The notes: generated by a model not told the origin, from the sequence alone. DNA of 64,000 bases from Nocardia brasiliensis IFM 10847 (GCF_000710915.1 NZ_BAUA01000152.1:31010-95009); one strand, 5' to 3'; positions 25,460 through 34,133 are shown, counted from the stretch's first letter. Translations and numbers: made by a program.

Positions 25460-27324
25460 ATGCCGGCCGCACCCCGGCTCGCTCGCGGCAGATCCAGATC
25501 GAGCGGGATGCGCCCCATCGCCAGATGCGCCTCCACCTCGTCGGCGGGCATCGGCCGCGCGATCAGAAAGCCTTGCGCCCGATAGCAACCGAGGCCGACC
25601 AGGGTGCGCGCGGCCACAGCCGTCTCGACCCCCTCGCCGACCACGCCGAGCCCGAACGAACCCGCAAGCCCGATAATGGATTTCACGATAGCGAGGTCGT
25701 CGGTGCTGGCGCCGAGCCGCTGCACGAAACCGCGATCGATCTTCACCGCGTCGACCGGCAGCGCCTTCAGGTGCGAGAGCGAGCTGTAGCCGGTGCCGAA
25801 ATCGTCGATCGCGATCTGCACGCCCATACGCTTGAGCCCGCGCAACGTCACCTGGGTGCGGGCCAGATCCTGCACGACCACGTGCTCGGTGATCTCGAGG
25901 CAGATCGAGCTGCCGTCGATGCCGAACAGCCGCAGGATGTCCTCGATCCGTTCCACGAAGTCGAGGCTCACCAGCTGCACCGGCGAAACATTGATCCGCA
26001 TCACGACATTCGCGGCCAAGCCGCGGCGGCGCCACTCGGCGAACTGCGCGCACGCCGACCTGATCACCCAGCGGCCGAGCTCACCGGCCAGGTTGGTCGC
26101 CTCCGCCACGGTGACGAAGGCAGCGGGCGGCAACAGGCCCCTGGTCGGATGCATCCAGCGGACCAGGGCCTCGAGCGCGACCACCCGGCCGGTCCGCAGA
26201 TCGACCTCGGGCTGATAGTGCAGCAGCAGGGAGCCGTCGGACACCGCGCCGCGCAGATTCAGCTCGACGTCGTCCTGCAGCTCGAACTGGGCGCGCATGG
26301 CGTCGGTGAAGACCGCGACGCCGTTGCCGCCGCCCGATTTCGCCGACAGCAGGGCGTGATCGGCGCGCCGCAGCACGTCGGCGACGGTCGTCTCCCCCGG
26401 AATGCCGACAGCCACACCGATACTCGCCGCGCGGCTCACCGATTCCCCGCCCACGGTCACCCGCCGCCCGATGAGCTGCTGGATCCGGGTGCCCTCCTCC
26501 TCGGCGGCGACCGCGTCCATCGGCTTGGCCGGCACGATGACGAACTCGTCGCCGCCGAGGCGCGCGATCATGTCATCCGGGTCGAGGTGCTCGCGCAGTC
26601 GCGAGGAGAGCGTGCGGATGAAGTTGTCGCCCGCGGTGTGGCCGAGAAAATCGTTGAGGGCCTTGAGCCGGTCCAGATCGAGGAAGAACGCCGCCACCGG
26701 CCCCGGACTGCCGGGCCGCAGGCGCTCGTCCATGTGCTCGAGCAGCGCACGCCGGTTCGCGAGACCGGTCAGGTCGTCGTGCAGCGCGATGTAGCGCAGC
26801 CGCTCCTCGGCCACCACCCGGGCCTGCAATTGCGCGAACAGGGCGGCGATCGCCTTGAGCACGTTGAGTTCCCGGGTGCTCCACTCCCGATCGCCGGTCT
26901 TGATGAAACCGAGTACGCCGGTCGACTCACCACGGGAGAGCAGCGGGACGGCTGCGGTGGTGACTACGGGGATGCCGGAGGCCCGCCGCATCGTCTCCTG
27001 ATAGTCGGCGAACTCCGGCGTCGGCCGCGCGATCATCGGCTCGGTCGCGTGCTCGAACGCGCGGAACACCGGATCGGCGCCCTCGAAGTAGACGACCTCG
27101 AGCGGATCCGGGTCGGGCACCTGCGGCCGATGCGGCCACTCCGCGATCAGCACCGAGGCTCGGCGCTCGCGGTCGGTGTGCCGGACGTAGCTGAAGTCCA
27201 CGTCGAAATACTCGACGAGTTGCGCGAGGACCCGTTCGGTCGCCTCGGCCATGGTCGTGGCGTCGACACCCATCAGCTCGGAGGCGACCTGGGTCACCAA
27301 TGAGTCGAGCGTCCGCCGAGGCAC
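25456..27324 (-). CDS. Bifunctional GAF-GGDEF-EAL c-di-GMP cyclase/phosphodiesterase
   Basis: A 622-residue protein matching M. tuberculosis Rv1354c in length and layout. A GAF domain occupies about residues 10-170. The GGDEF domain contains the intact active site LGGDEFVIV. The EAL domain contains EALVRW, RINVSPVQL, LEITEH, DDFGTGYSSL, KIDRGFV and EGVET, all catalytic residues present. The usual inhibitory RxxD site five residues before GGDEF is replaced by DPDD, so product inhibition is probably lost. GTG 27324 has GGAG 5 nt upstream. A GTG at 27348 is possible. It is coupled to the downstream PAS-like gene by a 4-bp overlap. No transmembrane segment was seen, so it is cytoplasmic. Confidence 0.93.
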   Translation of the reverse strand: MPRRTLDSLVTQVASELMGVDATTMAEATERVLAQLVEYFDVDFSYVRHTDRERRASVLIAEWPHRPQVPDPDPLEVVYFEGADPVFRAFEHATEPMIARPTPEFADYQETMRRASGIPVVTTAAVPLLSRGESTGVLGFIKTGDREWSTRELNVLKAIAALFAQLQARVVAEERLRYIALHDDLTGLANRRALLEHMDERLRPGSPGPVAAFFLDLDRLKALNDFLGHTAGDNFIRTLSSRLREHLDPDDMIARLGGDEFVIVPAKPMDAVAAEEEGTRIQQLIGRRVTVGGESVSRAASIGVAVGIPGETTVADVLRRADHALLSAKSGGGNGVAVFTDAMRAQFELQDDVELNLRGAVSDGSLLLHYQPEVDLRTGRVVALEALVRWMHPTRGLLPPAAFVTVAEATNLAGELGRWVIRSACAQFAEWRRRGLAANVVMRINVSPVQLVSLDFVERIEDILRLFGIDGSSICLEITEHVVVQDLARTQVTLRGLKRMGVQIAIDDFGTGYSSLSHLKALPVDAVKIDRGFVQRLGASTDDLAIVKSIIGLAGSFGLGVVGEGVETAVAARTLVGLGCYRAQGFLIARPMPADEVEAHLAMGRIPLDLDLPRASRGAAGI

Positions 27325-28051
27325 CTTGTCTCCGATCACGCTATCCACGGGTGTCCACGCCCGGCACCGGACGCCGCCTGCTGTTCGCCGGGGCAGCGGC
27401 CGGATCGCTCAGGCATTGCACCAACGCCATGGTCTCATGCTCAGGTACTTCGAGTAGATCCGAGAAACGAAGCGACGCCAGTGTATCCACGGTATGCGGG
27501 AAACTCGTGGCCGATACGCTGGGGAGTCGCGCTTTTCGGCTGCTGTGTGCACCCATCGGCTCACCCCACCGTTCCGGGGGCGGCATCCCACGCTCCGCGA
27601 CCACGCCGCCCGGCTCGTATCGGCGCACCTTGCAATCCATCGGCAACCGCCCGACCAGCTCGATTATCCCACCAGATCGGATCGACCCGGCGGTGATCTT
27701 CCGAATCGAGACCCTGCGGGAAATGGCGTGCAATCCCCCCGCTGAGACCGCCAGCAACCCGGGCCCGCGCGTGCGCGGCGCTCGCCTCGACAGCCATACC
27801 GTTCCTACTCCGTTGCTCCGCATCCGCACGCGGTCGTCGAACCGGGGTCGACATCTTCACCCGTAATTCTGCTTCTCGGACGAGTTTGCCTAGGGCAGTA
27901 TCCGTCATCCGACCAGAATTGACCAGATGTCTGGTTAATCTTCCGAAAACTGGGCGCGAGCCCGTAAATCAGCCCTGGTCAGAACCCATCTCGCGATCGA
28001 GCAGCATAGCGTGTCGACCGGTCGGTTCTAGCGCAGCTAACTATCAGCAAG
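27325..28051. other. Long intergenic region upstream of the c-di-GMP operon
   Basis: About 700 bp without a gene I can support. The base composition is less GC-biased than that of the coding regions. A 162-codon minus-strand frame (27341-27829) has weak third-position GC and no recognisable motif. The region holds a near-perfect palindrome at 27919-27938, and the promoter for the c-di-GMP operon must lie here. Confidence 0.5.
27919..27938. promoter_or_regulatory. Operator-like near-palindrome
   Basis: TTGACCAGA and TCTGGTTAA flank TG, giving 9-bp arms with one mismatch. A further GACCAGA copy lies 10 bp upstream in direct orientation. The size and form suit a TetR-type dimeric regulator. It lies 114 bp beyond the stop of the effector-binding gene at 28052 and about 590 bp upstream of the c-di-GMP gene. 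Confidence 0.45.
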
Positions 28052-28486
28052 TTAAACCAGGATCGAGATGAACAGCTCCACCGAATCGGGGCCCTGCCAG
28101 ATCTCGATCTCTTCCCGATAGGCGCGGGTGATCTCGGCCGAGGCCGTCGCGTCGTCGACCTGGGCCCACACGTCCTCGACCGGATCGTGGTAATCGCCGT
28201 TCGGCGCGAAGCGGGCGTAGACGCCCTTCGGCACCCGGACCAGCACGTCGCCGATCGGCACCGCCTCGGGTTCGCGGTAGTCGAAGCACACCACGGCGTT
28301 GTAGTTGCCCGCCGGATCCGGCACGTACACCGTGTACATCGGCCGATCGGCACCCTTACGGTCGCGCAGCCGATCCTTCAAGAACTCGATCAGGTCGCTG
28401 TTGCTGACCTTGAAGCTCGGGCGCACCCGCGGCACCACCAGGCCGCCGTAGATCGCCTCACCACGCACCGCGATCGCGTAGGTCAT
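28052..28486 (-). CDS. GyrI-like effector-binding domain protein (second of pair)
   Basis: A 144-residue protein resembling the stand-alone effector-binding (GyrI-like/SOUL-type) fold. The visible pattern is LIEFLKDRLRDRKGADRPMY, then PAGNYNAVVCFDY, VPKGVYARFAPNG and the ending EEIEIWQGPDSVELFISILV. The P-x-G-x-Y-A-R-F element and the final I-E-x-W/Y-x2-x4-V-E-L-F strand are typical. Such domains bind small hydrophobic or drug-like molecules, or modulate targets such as gyrase. ATG 28486 has GAGGCG upstream. It lies 34 bp after its paralogue in the same direction, which indicates an operon. Confidence 0.78.
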   Translation of the reverse strand: MTYAIAVRGEAIYGGLVVPRVRPSFKVSNSDLIEFLKDRLRDRKGADRPMYTVYVPDPAGNYNAVVCFDYREPEAVPIGDVLVRVPKGVYARFAPNGDYHDPVEDVWAQVDDATASAEITRAYREEIEIWQGPDSVELFISILV

Positions 28487-28520
28487 GACCGCGCCTCGCC
28501 TGAACACATAATCGCCTCGA

Positions 28521-28964
28521 TCATCGCGCGTCGACCGCCAGGTACAGCTCGATCTTGTACGCGTGCGGGTAACACTCGAAATCGCCGGTGTAGGTCCGTT
28601 TGATCTGGTTGTGTTCCTCGGCGTACGCGATCTGGGTCCAGAGGTCGGTCATCACCTGCGGGAAGTTACCGACCGAGGAGAACCGCGCATAGGTGCCGCG
28701 CGGCAACCGGGCCACCAGATGACCACGGGTGACCTCGCCGAACGAGGCGCACTGGTAGCCGACGATCTGCGTGTTGTACGTGCCGAGCTCACCGGTGTAG
28801 TCGGTGTACGCGCTGGCCAGCGGCCCACCGAGCTCCTGGTGCAGCACGGCCGCCCAGGCGGCCTCGAGATCGTGATCCCGCAGTTCTCCGAGCGCACGCT
28901 TGGGGCTGCGCACCGGCAACCCGGCAACCCACGTTTCGTCCCGCTCGACGATTTCAAACTGCAT
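28521..28964 (-). CDS. GyrI-like effector-binding domain protein (first of pair)
   Basis: A 147-residue protein of the same effector-binding fold. It opens MQFEIVERDETWVAGLPVRS. It has the shared LPRGTYARFSSVG element and ends FECYPHAYKIELYLAVDAR. The pair at 28052 shows the same order of elements, so they look like a tandem duplication that has diverged. ATG 28964 is chosen because the conserved domain starts there. A 21-residue upstream extension is not domain-like. The two genes form a small operon with no recognisable regulator next to it. Confidence 0.8.
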   Translation of the reverse strand: MQFEIVERDETWVAGLPVRSPKRALGELRDHDLEAAWAAVLHQELGGPLASAYTDYTGELGTYNTQIVGYQCASFGEVTRGHLVARLPRGTYARFSSVGNFPQVMTDLWTQIAYAEEHNQIKRTYTGDFECYPHAYKIELYLAVDAR

Positions 28965-29339
28965 GGAAAGACTCTTTCGAGGTGAATCCGGGGGCGAAGC
29001 CCGCATCCGGTCGGTCAGAAAGGCCATGCTATCAACACAGACCGCGTGGTAACGATCACATGTCCGGGTCGTTATCCGTCCTCACCAACCCGCTGAACTG
29101 GACAGATGACCGGACAAAGCCGGAATCGAGGCCTTGGTTCGCCGTTGCGAATAAACGCGGAACTTCCGGCGTGCCGCCAGGTCGCGGGCCGCGTCCTGAT
29201 GCCGGAGACCTCTCCGGCGCTCGGCTTCAGAATTCATCGGCGACTACGGTGGACGGTATGTCACGTCGGGAGTGCAGGACGTCGAGCCGGCAGACAACAG
29301 GCCGCCCGTGCCCCGTGGCGCCATGGTCCAGGTGATCGG
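28965..29339. other. Divergent promoter region between effector-binding and UDG genes
   Basis: About 375 bp without a supported gene. An inverted repeat TAACGA (29050-29055) / TCGTTA (29069-29074) is present. A short plus-strand frame ending at 29343 overlaps the glycosylase start, but it has no acceptable start codon and is not called. Confidence 0.4.
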
Positions 29340-30059
29340 GTGACCGACGCCTATCGCAGCATCGCCGAACTGGACGCCGCGGTCGCCGACTGCTTCGCCT
29401 GCCCGCGGCTGGTGGCTTGGCGCGAAGAGGTGGCGCAGACCAAGCGGGCCGCGTTCCGGAACGAAACCTATTGGGGCCGGCCGGTTCCCGGCTTCGGCCC
29501 GGACGACGCCCGGCTACTGCTGGTCGGTCTCGCGCCCGCCGCGCACGGCGGCAATCGGACCGGGCGGATGTTCACCGGTGACCGCAGCGGTGACGTGCTG
29601 TTCGCGGCGTTGCACGCGGTGGGCCTGGCCAATCAGCCGACGGCGATCCACCCGGACGACGGCCTGCGCCTGTCCGGTGTCCGCGTCACCGCGCCCGTGC
29701 ACTGCGCGCCGCCGGACAACAAGCCGACCCCGGACGAGCGAGACCGCTGCCGGCACTGGCTCGCCACCGAATTCGCCCTGCTCGCACCGACCGTCCGCGC
29801 CGTCGTCGTCCTCGGCGGCTTCGGCTGGCAGGCCCTGCTCCCCGTCCTCGCCGAAGCCGGCTGGACCATCCCCCGCCCCCGCCCCAAATTCGGCCACGGC
29901 GCCCACTACCTCCTCGCCCCCGCAACCCCCGCCCGCGCCCCCCTCCACCTCTTCGGCTGCTACCACGTAAGCCAGCAGAACACCTTCACCGGCCGCCTCA
30001 CCCCCACCATGGTCGAAGAAGTCCTCACCGCCGCCGAATCCGCCGCCGACCTCGAATAA
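29340..30059 (+). CDS. Uracil-DNA glycosylase, family 5 (UdgB type)
   Basis: A 239-residue iron-sulfur DNA repair glycosylase that excises uracil and related lesions, like M. tuberculosis Rv1259. The N-terminal CFACPRL pair and the later VHCAPPDNKPTPDERDRC supply the four cluster Cys. Motif A is GLAPAAHGGNRTGRMFTGDR. Motif B, near the C-terminus, is CYHVSQQNTFTGRLT. The GTG at 29340 has AGGTGA 5 nt upstream and sits directly before the conserved TDAYRSIAELDAAVADCFAC. It is monocistronic. Confidence 0.93.
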   Translation: MTDAYRSIAELDAAVADCFACPRLVAWREEVAQTKRAAFRNETYWGRPVPGFGPDDARLLLVGLAPAAHGGNRTGRMFTGDRSGDVLFAALHAVGLANQPTAIHPDDGLRLSGVRVTAPVHCAPPDNKPTPDERDRCRHWLATEFALLAPTVRAVVVLGGFGWQALLPVLAEAGWTIPRPRPKFGHGAHYLLAPATPARAPLHLFGCYHVSQQNTFTGRLTPTMVEEVLTAAESAADLE

Positions 30060-30102
30060 ACCTTCGCGCACCCCACCGGGCGTGCCGAAAACCCATCGAG
30101 AA

Positions 30103-30129
30103 AGTATAGTTATTCCTATACTCGTCGAG
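30103..30129 (+). promoter_or_regulatory. Promoter with operator over the -10, leaderless start
   Basis: AGTATAG-TTATTC-CTATACT is a perfect 7-bp inverted repeat (30103-30122). Its right arm contains the -10 hexamer TATACT (30117-30122). Seven bases separate it from the GTG at 30130, so transcription would start at the start codon. This is leaderless, with the toxin-antitoxin repressor binding over the promoter. Confidence 0.7.
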
Positions 30130-30495
30130 GTGACAGATTCGAGCTGGGACGTCTACGTGGTCGACGAGGTTCGCGATTGGATCACACAGTTGGACGAACC
30201 CGAATACAGCAGAGTGGTACAAGCCATCGACATACTGGCCGACTTCGGACCCGGACTCGGGCGTCCGCTCGTTGACACCCTGACCGGCTCGAAGTTGCCG
30301 AATTTGAAGGAACTTCGAACCGGCACCACCCGCATCCTGTTCGCTTTCGATCCGTGGCGATCGTCGGTGCTCTTGGTCGCCGGAGACAAGGACCGTCAGT
30401 GGAAGTCGTGGTATCGGTCAGCGATTCCGTTGGCCGAGTATCGCTATGAGACCTATCTGAAAGAACGCCGAGAGGAAAGGGAGGGTTCGTTGTGA
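30130..30495 (+). CDS. Type II toxin, RelE/HigB family
   Basis: A 121-residue RelE-superfamily toxin, probably a ribosome-dependent mRNA interferase. The family pattern is WDVYVVDEVRDWITQL, then LGRPLVDTLTGSKLPNLKEL, RTGTTRILFAFDPWRSSVLL and AGDKDRQW. This is the HigB form found with HigA/XRE antitoxins. GTG 30130 is chosen because an operator/promoter palindrome lies directly upstream and the longer frame would translate it. The stop overlaps the antitoxin GTG by 4 bp (GTGA). Toxin-first order is typical of higBA. Confidence 0.88.
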   Translation: MTDSSWDVYVVDEVRDWITQLDEPEYSRVVQAIDILADFGPGLGRPLVDTLTGSKLPNLKELRTGTTRILFAFDPWRSSVLLVAGDKDRQWKSWYRSAIPLAEYRYETYLKERREEREGSL

Positions 30496-30809
30496 CCGGA
30501 TACGCACGCTGGCAGGACATTCGGAGCGAGTTCGTCGAACGCGCGGGGGGCGAAGAGGCGGTCACAGCGGGCAAGGAAGAACTGCTCGCGGAGATGATCG
30601 GGCATCGGCTGGCCGAGATCCGCCGCTCCCGCGGGTTGACCCAGCAGCAGATCGCCGCACGCATGGGGGTCACGAAGGGCCGGATCTCGCAGATCGAACG
30701 CGGCCATATCGCCGGGTACGAGCTGCTCGCCCGGTACGCGGGAGCGCTCGGGGGGCGGTTGCGGCAGTCGATTCAATTCGATGACGGGGAAGAAGCCGCT
30801 ATCGCCTGA
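30492..30809 (+). CDS. XRE family antitoxin, HigA type
   Basis: A 105-residue protein with a Cro/CI helix-turn-helix at about residues 38-92 (IGHRLAEIRRSRGLTQQQIA, then ARMGVTKGRISQIERGHIAG). The N-terminal helical part (ARWQDIRSEFVERAGGEEAV) would bind the toxin. The GTG overlaps the toxin stop by 4 bp. Antitoxins of this type bind the operator with the toxin and repress the pair. The palindrome at 30103 is the obvious site. Confidence 0.9.
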   Translation: MTGYARWQDIRSEFVERAGGEEAVTAGKEELLAEMIGHRLAEIRRSRGLTQQQIAARMGVTKGRISQIERGHIAGYELLARYAGALGGRLRQSIQFDDGEEAAIA

Positions 30810-30925
30810 TGCGGGGGGCGGGCGTTTATGGTGTAGGCGGGGAGTCCGCGGTTGGTCGGGGGTTTGCTCGGGCGGCTTGGACGGAGGAGGGGGCGGCGTA
30901 GGCGCCCGGAGTGGACGGAGCGGGC

Positions 30926-32161
30926 ATGCCCAGTGATCAGATGGTGTTTCTGCTGGTGGATCTGGTGCTCATCGCGGTGGCGGCGCGGGTGCTCGGGCGG
31001 TTGGCCGAGCGGTTGGGGCAGCCCGCGGTGATCGGTGAGATCACGGCGGGAATCATCGCCGGGCCGACGATTCTCGGGGCGCACCTGTCCGGAATCGTGT
31101 TTCCGCACGATACCCGTTCCTACATAGCCGCTTTCGCGAACGTCGGCGTCATGATCTTCATGTTCCTGGCCGGGTTGGAGATCGACCGCGGGTCGTTCGA
31201 CGGCAACCGGCGCGTGGTGGCGAGCGTGTCGCTGTCGGCCTACTTCGTGCCGTTCCTGCTGGGATGCGCTGTCGCGCTTGCGGTTCTGCCCCGCCACCAC
31301 GACGGCAGCCAGCTGGTGTTCGCACTGTTCATCGGCTGCGCGCTCGCGGTCACCGCGTTCCCCGTGCTGGCCCGCATCCTGTTCGACCGGGGCATGATGG
31401 GCACCCGCATCGGGCAGCTCAGCCTGGCCAGTGCGGCGATCGACGACATCCTGGCGTGGACGGTGCTGGCGTTCGTCATCGGCATGGCCAAACCGGGCGC
31501 CGGGCAGCAGTGGCGGCTGCTGCTGTTCATCCCGCTGGTCGCCGCGATCTGGTGGATCGTGCGACCGCTGCTGGCCCGGGTCTCGAATTCCAGTGCGGCG
31601 AACCGCAACAACATGATGGTGTTCCTCGCCGTCTCCGGCGCACTGCTCTTCGGCGCGGCCACCGAATGGATCGGCCTGCACCTGATCTTCGGCGCCTTCC
31701 TCTTCGGCGTGATCTTCCCGCGCACGCACCGGCCCGTCGTGGAATCGGGTGCACAACTGTTGAGTTCGGTTTTTCTGCCCGCCTTCTTCGTCATCGCGGG
31801 ACTCCAGGTGGATCTGGGCTCGCTCGACCAGGCGGGCCTCGCCGAACTGCTGGTCGTCCTGCTCGCCGCACTGGCCGGGAAGCTCGGCGGCACCTACGCA
31901 GCCGCCCGGTTCACCGGAATCGACAGGCGTTCGGCCGCCGGGCTGGCCAGCCTGATGAACACCAGGGGGCTCACCGAATTGATCATTCTCACCATCGGAT
32001 TGAGCACCGGGCTCATCGGCGTGCAGCTGTATTCGATCCTCGTGGTGATGGCGCTGGTGACGACCGCGATGACCGCCCCACTGCTGCGCTTGTTCGGCGT
32101 GACCGGTAGGCCGGCCGAGCCCGCGCCGGCGACCGGGGATGGGGTACCGTCCGCGTCATGA
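30926..32161 (+). CDS. Cation:proton antiporter, CPA2 family
   Basis: A 411-residue integral membrane protein with about 11-12 hydrophobic segments and the CPA2/NhaS-like motifs LGQPAVIGEITAGIIAGPTI, FMFLAGLEIDRG, ALAVTAFPVLARILFDRGMM and AAIDDILAW. The Asp pair in AIDD is the expected ion-binding site. It exchanges Na+ or K+ for H+ at the cytoplasmic membrane. ATG 30926 has GGAG 5 nt upstream. The C-terminal TrkA-N/RCK domain found in KefB-type members is absent. It overlaps the HAD gene by 4 bp. Confidence 0.9.
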   Translation: MPSDQMVFLLVDLVLIAVAARVLGRLAERLGQPAVIGEITAGIIAGPTILGAHLSGIVFPHDTRSYIAAFANVGVMIFMFLAGLEIDRGSFDGNRRVVASVSLSAYFVPFLLGCAVALAVLPRHHDGSQLVFALFIGCALAVTAFPVLARILFDRGMMGTRIGQLSLASAAIDDILAWTVLAFVIGMAKPGAGQQWRLLLFIPLVAAIWWIVRPLLARVSNSSAANRNNMMVFLAVSGALLFGAATEWIGLHLIFGAFLFGVIFPRTHRPVVESGAQLLSSVFLPAFFVIAGLQVDLGSLDQAGLAELLVVLLAALAGKLGGTYAAARFTGIDRRSAAGLASLMNTRGLTELIILTIGLSTGLIGVQLYSILVVMALVTTAMTAPLLRLFGVTGRPAEPAPATGDGVPSAS

Positions 32162-32847
32162 CCGGTCGACCATCGGAAACCACGGCACCACAGGACATCT
32201 CGGCGACCCCGGTGCCCGCCGCCTTCGTCGACGTGGACGAAACCCTGGTCCGCGAGATCACCTTCCTCTCCCTGTTCACTTTCGACGCCGAGCGCCGAAC
32301 CGATGTCGACGGCCCCGCCACGCTCCGTGAGTTCTTCGCACTGCGCGAGCAGGGCATGGGCCGCGCCGAATCCCATCGCTGGTTCTACCGGCTCTGGGCG
32401 GGACGTTCGGTCGCAGAGGTCCATGACATCGGCCGAGAGTGGTTCGCCGCGCGGCTCACGACCTCCGAATTCTTCAATCCCGCAGTGCGGCAACGCCTTC
32501 AGCTGCTGGCCGGCACCGGCACCCGAATCGTTCTGGTATCCGGCTCGTTCGACGCCGCCCTGCGCCCGATCGCGGCGGCGATCAGCGCCGAGGAGATCCT
32601 GTGCACCACCCTGGCCGTCGAGAACGGTTGCTACACCGGTGAAGTCACCGCCACCATGGTCGGCGACGACAAATCGGCCGCGCTGCACGCCTATGCGGCA
32701 CGCGCGCAGATCGACCTGTCGGCCTGCGCCGCCTTCGGCGATCACCATTCCGACACCGCCATGTTCGACCTGGTCGCCCACCCGGTGATCGTCGGCGACC
32801 GGGACCGCTCGCTCGATGACTATCCGGCCGAGCGACTGCCCGGCTGA
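32158..32847 (+). CDS. HAD-IB family phosphatase (SerB-like)
   Basis: A 229-residue HAD hydrolase. Motif I is FVDVDETL, motif II is IVLVSGS, and the Lys of motif III lies in GDDKSAAL with motif IV FGDHHSDTAMF. A helical cap (about residues 30-100) fits the HAD-IB group with phosphoserine or phospholipid phosphatases. It overlaps the antiporter stop by 4 bp (ATGA), so the two are translated together, which is an unusual pairing. Substrate unknown. Confidence 0.85.
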   Translation: MTGRPSETTAPQDISATPVPAAFVDVDETLVREITFLSLFTFDAERRTDVDGPATLREFFALREQGMGRAESHRWFYRLWAGRSVAEVHDIGREWFAARLTTSEFFNPAVRQRLQLLAGTGTRIVLVSGSFDAALRPIAAAISAEEILCTTLAVENGCYTGEVTATMVGDDKSAALHAYAARAQIDLSACAAFGDHHSDTAMFDLVAHPVIVGDRDRSLDDYPAERLPG

Positions 32848-32875
32848 ACAGTTCTCCAGCGGAACGACTTCGGAC

Positions 32876-34102
32876 TCAGCGCCGGTCGCGGAAGGTGCGG
32901 CGCAGATCCGCGACCCACGCGTCCGGCACCTCCCACGGGATGAAGTGCCCGCCCTCGTCGTGCGCGGTGAGGTTGACATGGTTGTACCACTCGGCCCGAT
33001 CGCTGGCGAGCCAGCTCTGTACCCGCTGCTCGGCCGTGGTGACGCCGGGCGGGTTCTCGTGCCCGACGAAGGTGATGCCGGTGGGGGCCTCGATGACCGG
33101 AACGCGGTCGTGGTCGGGTTCCCACGGGTAGCGATTCGCGTTGGCGTAGTAGCGGATCGAGGTGCCGATGGCATTGTTCACCCAGAAGATCATGGCGTGG
33201 GTGAGCAGGTCGTCCTTGCTGAAGACCGCTTCCACGTCGCCGTCGTTGGCACTCCAGGTGACCCAGCGTTGCAGGATCCAGGCGAGCAGACCGGCGGGGG
33301 AATCGGTGAGGCCGTAGGCGAGCGTGCTCGGTTGCAGTAGATGAGCCGCGAGGTGCACCGCGAAACGACGCTCCAGCGAGAGCAACTGCCGGTAGGCCGG
33401 CTCGGACAGCCCCTCCGGAATCGGTTGCCCGCCACTGAGATCCCAGGCTCGGTCGCCGCTGAACAGGGTGAGCTTCTGCCCGGAGCCGATATGGATGCCG
33501 TGCAGTTCGGCGGCGTACTTGTGGCCGAGCTGGCCGGTGACGAGCGCGCCGACATCACACCCCGCCGCCGCGTACTTCCGGTGGCCGAGCGTCTCGGTCA
33601 TCAGGGTGTGCCAGAGATCGGCCACCTTCCAGAAGTTCATGTCGGGATGCTTCGGCAGCGGCGTGGAGAAGCCGAAGCCGGGCAGCGACGGCACGATGAC
33701 GTCGAACGCGTCGGCCGGATCGCCGCCGAACGCCGCGGGATCGGCCAGCGGATCGATCACTTTGGCCCAGTGCCAGAAGGTCCAGGGCCAGCCGTGGGTG
33801 AGAATCAGCGGCGTCGGCGCGGGACCGACGCCGGGCTTGCGCAGGAAATGGACCGGCACGCCGTCGATCTCGACTCGATAGTGCCGGTAGGCGTTGATCG
33901 CGGCTTCGGCTTTGCGCCAGTCGTATTCGTCGATCCAGTACTCGACGAGTTCCTGGAGGTAGCGGCGGCTGACGCCGTAGCTCCAGTCGTCGTTGTTCAC
34001 GTCGTCGGGCCAGCGGGTGAGCCGCAGCCGAGTTTCGAGATCGGCCAGTACGTCGTCGGCGACGTGGATCGGCGTGGGGGTCAGCGGGAACGGTTCGGTC
34101 AT
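32876..34102 (-). CDS. Epoxide hydrolase family protein (EHN domain)
   Basis: A 408-residue alpha/beta hydrolase with the N-terminal epoxide-hydrolase lid domain (PFPLTPTPIHVADDVLADLE, LRLTRWPDDVNNDDWSYGV). The oxyanion motif is LTHGWPWTFW. The nucleophile Asp lies in AAAGCDVGALVTGQLG, where the usual GxDWG is changed to GCDVG. The catalytic His is in DEGGHFIPWE. It would open epoxides by trans addition of water. A MarR gene follows upstream on the same strand with a 31-bp gap, so the two may share a transcript. Confidence 0.88.
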   Translation of the reverse strand: MTEPFPLTPTPIHVADDVLADLETRLRLTRWPDDVNNDDWSYGVSRRYLQELVEYWIDEYDWRKAEAAINAYRHYRVEIDGVPVHFLRKPGVGPAPTPLILTHGWPWTFWHWAKVIDPLADPAAFGGDPADAFDVIVPSLPGFGFSTPLPKHPDMNFWKVADLWHTLMTETLGHRKYAAAGCDVGALVTGQLGHKYAAELHGIHIGSGQKLTLFSGDRAWDLSGGQPIPEGLSEPAYRQLLSLERRFAVHLAAHLLQPSTLAYGLTDSPAGLLAWILQRWVTWSANDGDVEAVFSKDDLLTHAMIFWVNNAIGTSIRYYANANRYPWEPDHDRVPVIEAPTGITFVGHENPPGVTTAEQRVQSWLASDRAEWYNHVNLTAHDEGGHFIPWEVPDAWVADLRRTFRDRR

Positions 34103-34133
34103 GAGATTCCTTCCGGGACGCCCGCAGCGGCGA

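Noticed and set aside
27341..27829. A 162-codon minus-strand frame upstream of the c-di-GMP gene
   Set aside because: Third-position GC is much lower than in neighbouring genes, no motif is recognisable and it overlaps the start of the next gene. It could still be a small gene, but I cannot support it.
29200..29343. Short plus-strand frame ending in RPPVPRGAMVQVIG just before the glycosylase start
   Set aside because: It reads smoothly but has no suitable start codon and begins at a stop. It is probably non-coding upstream sequence.
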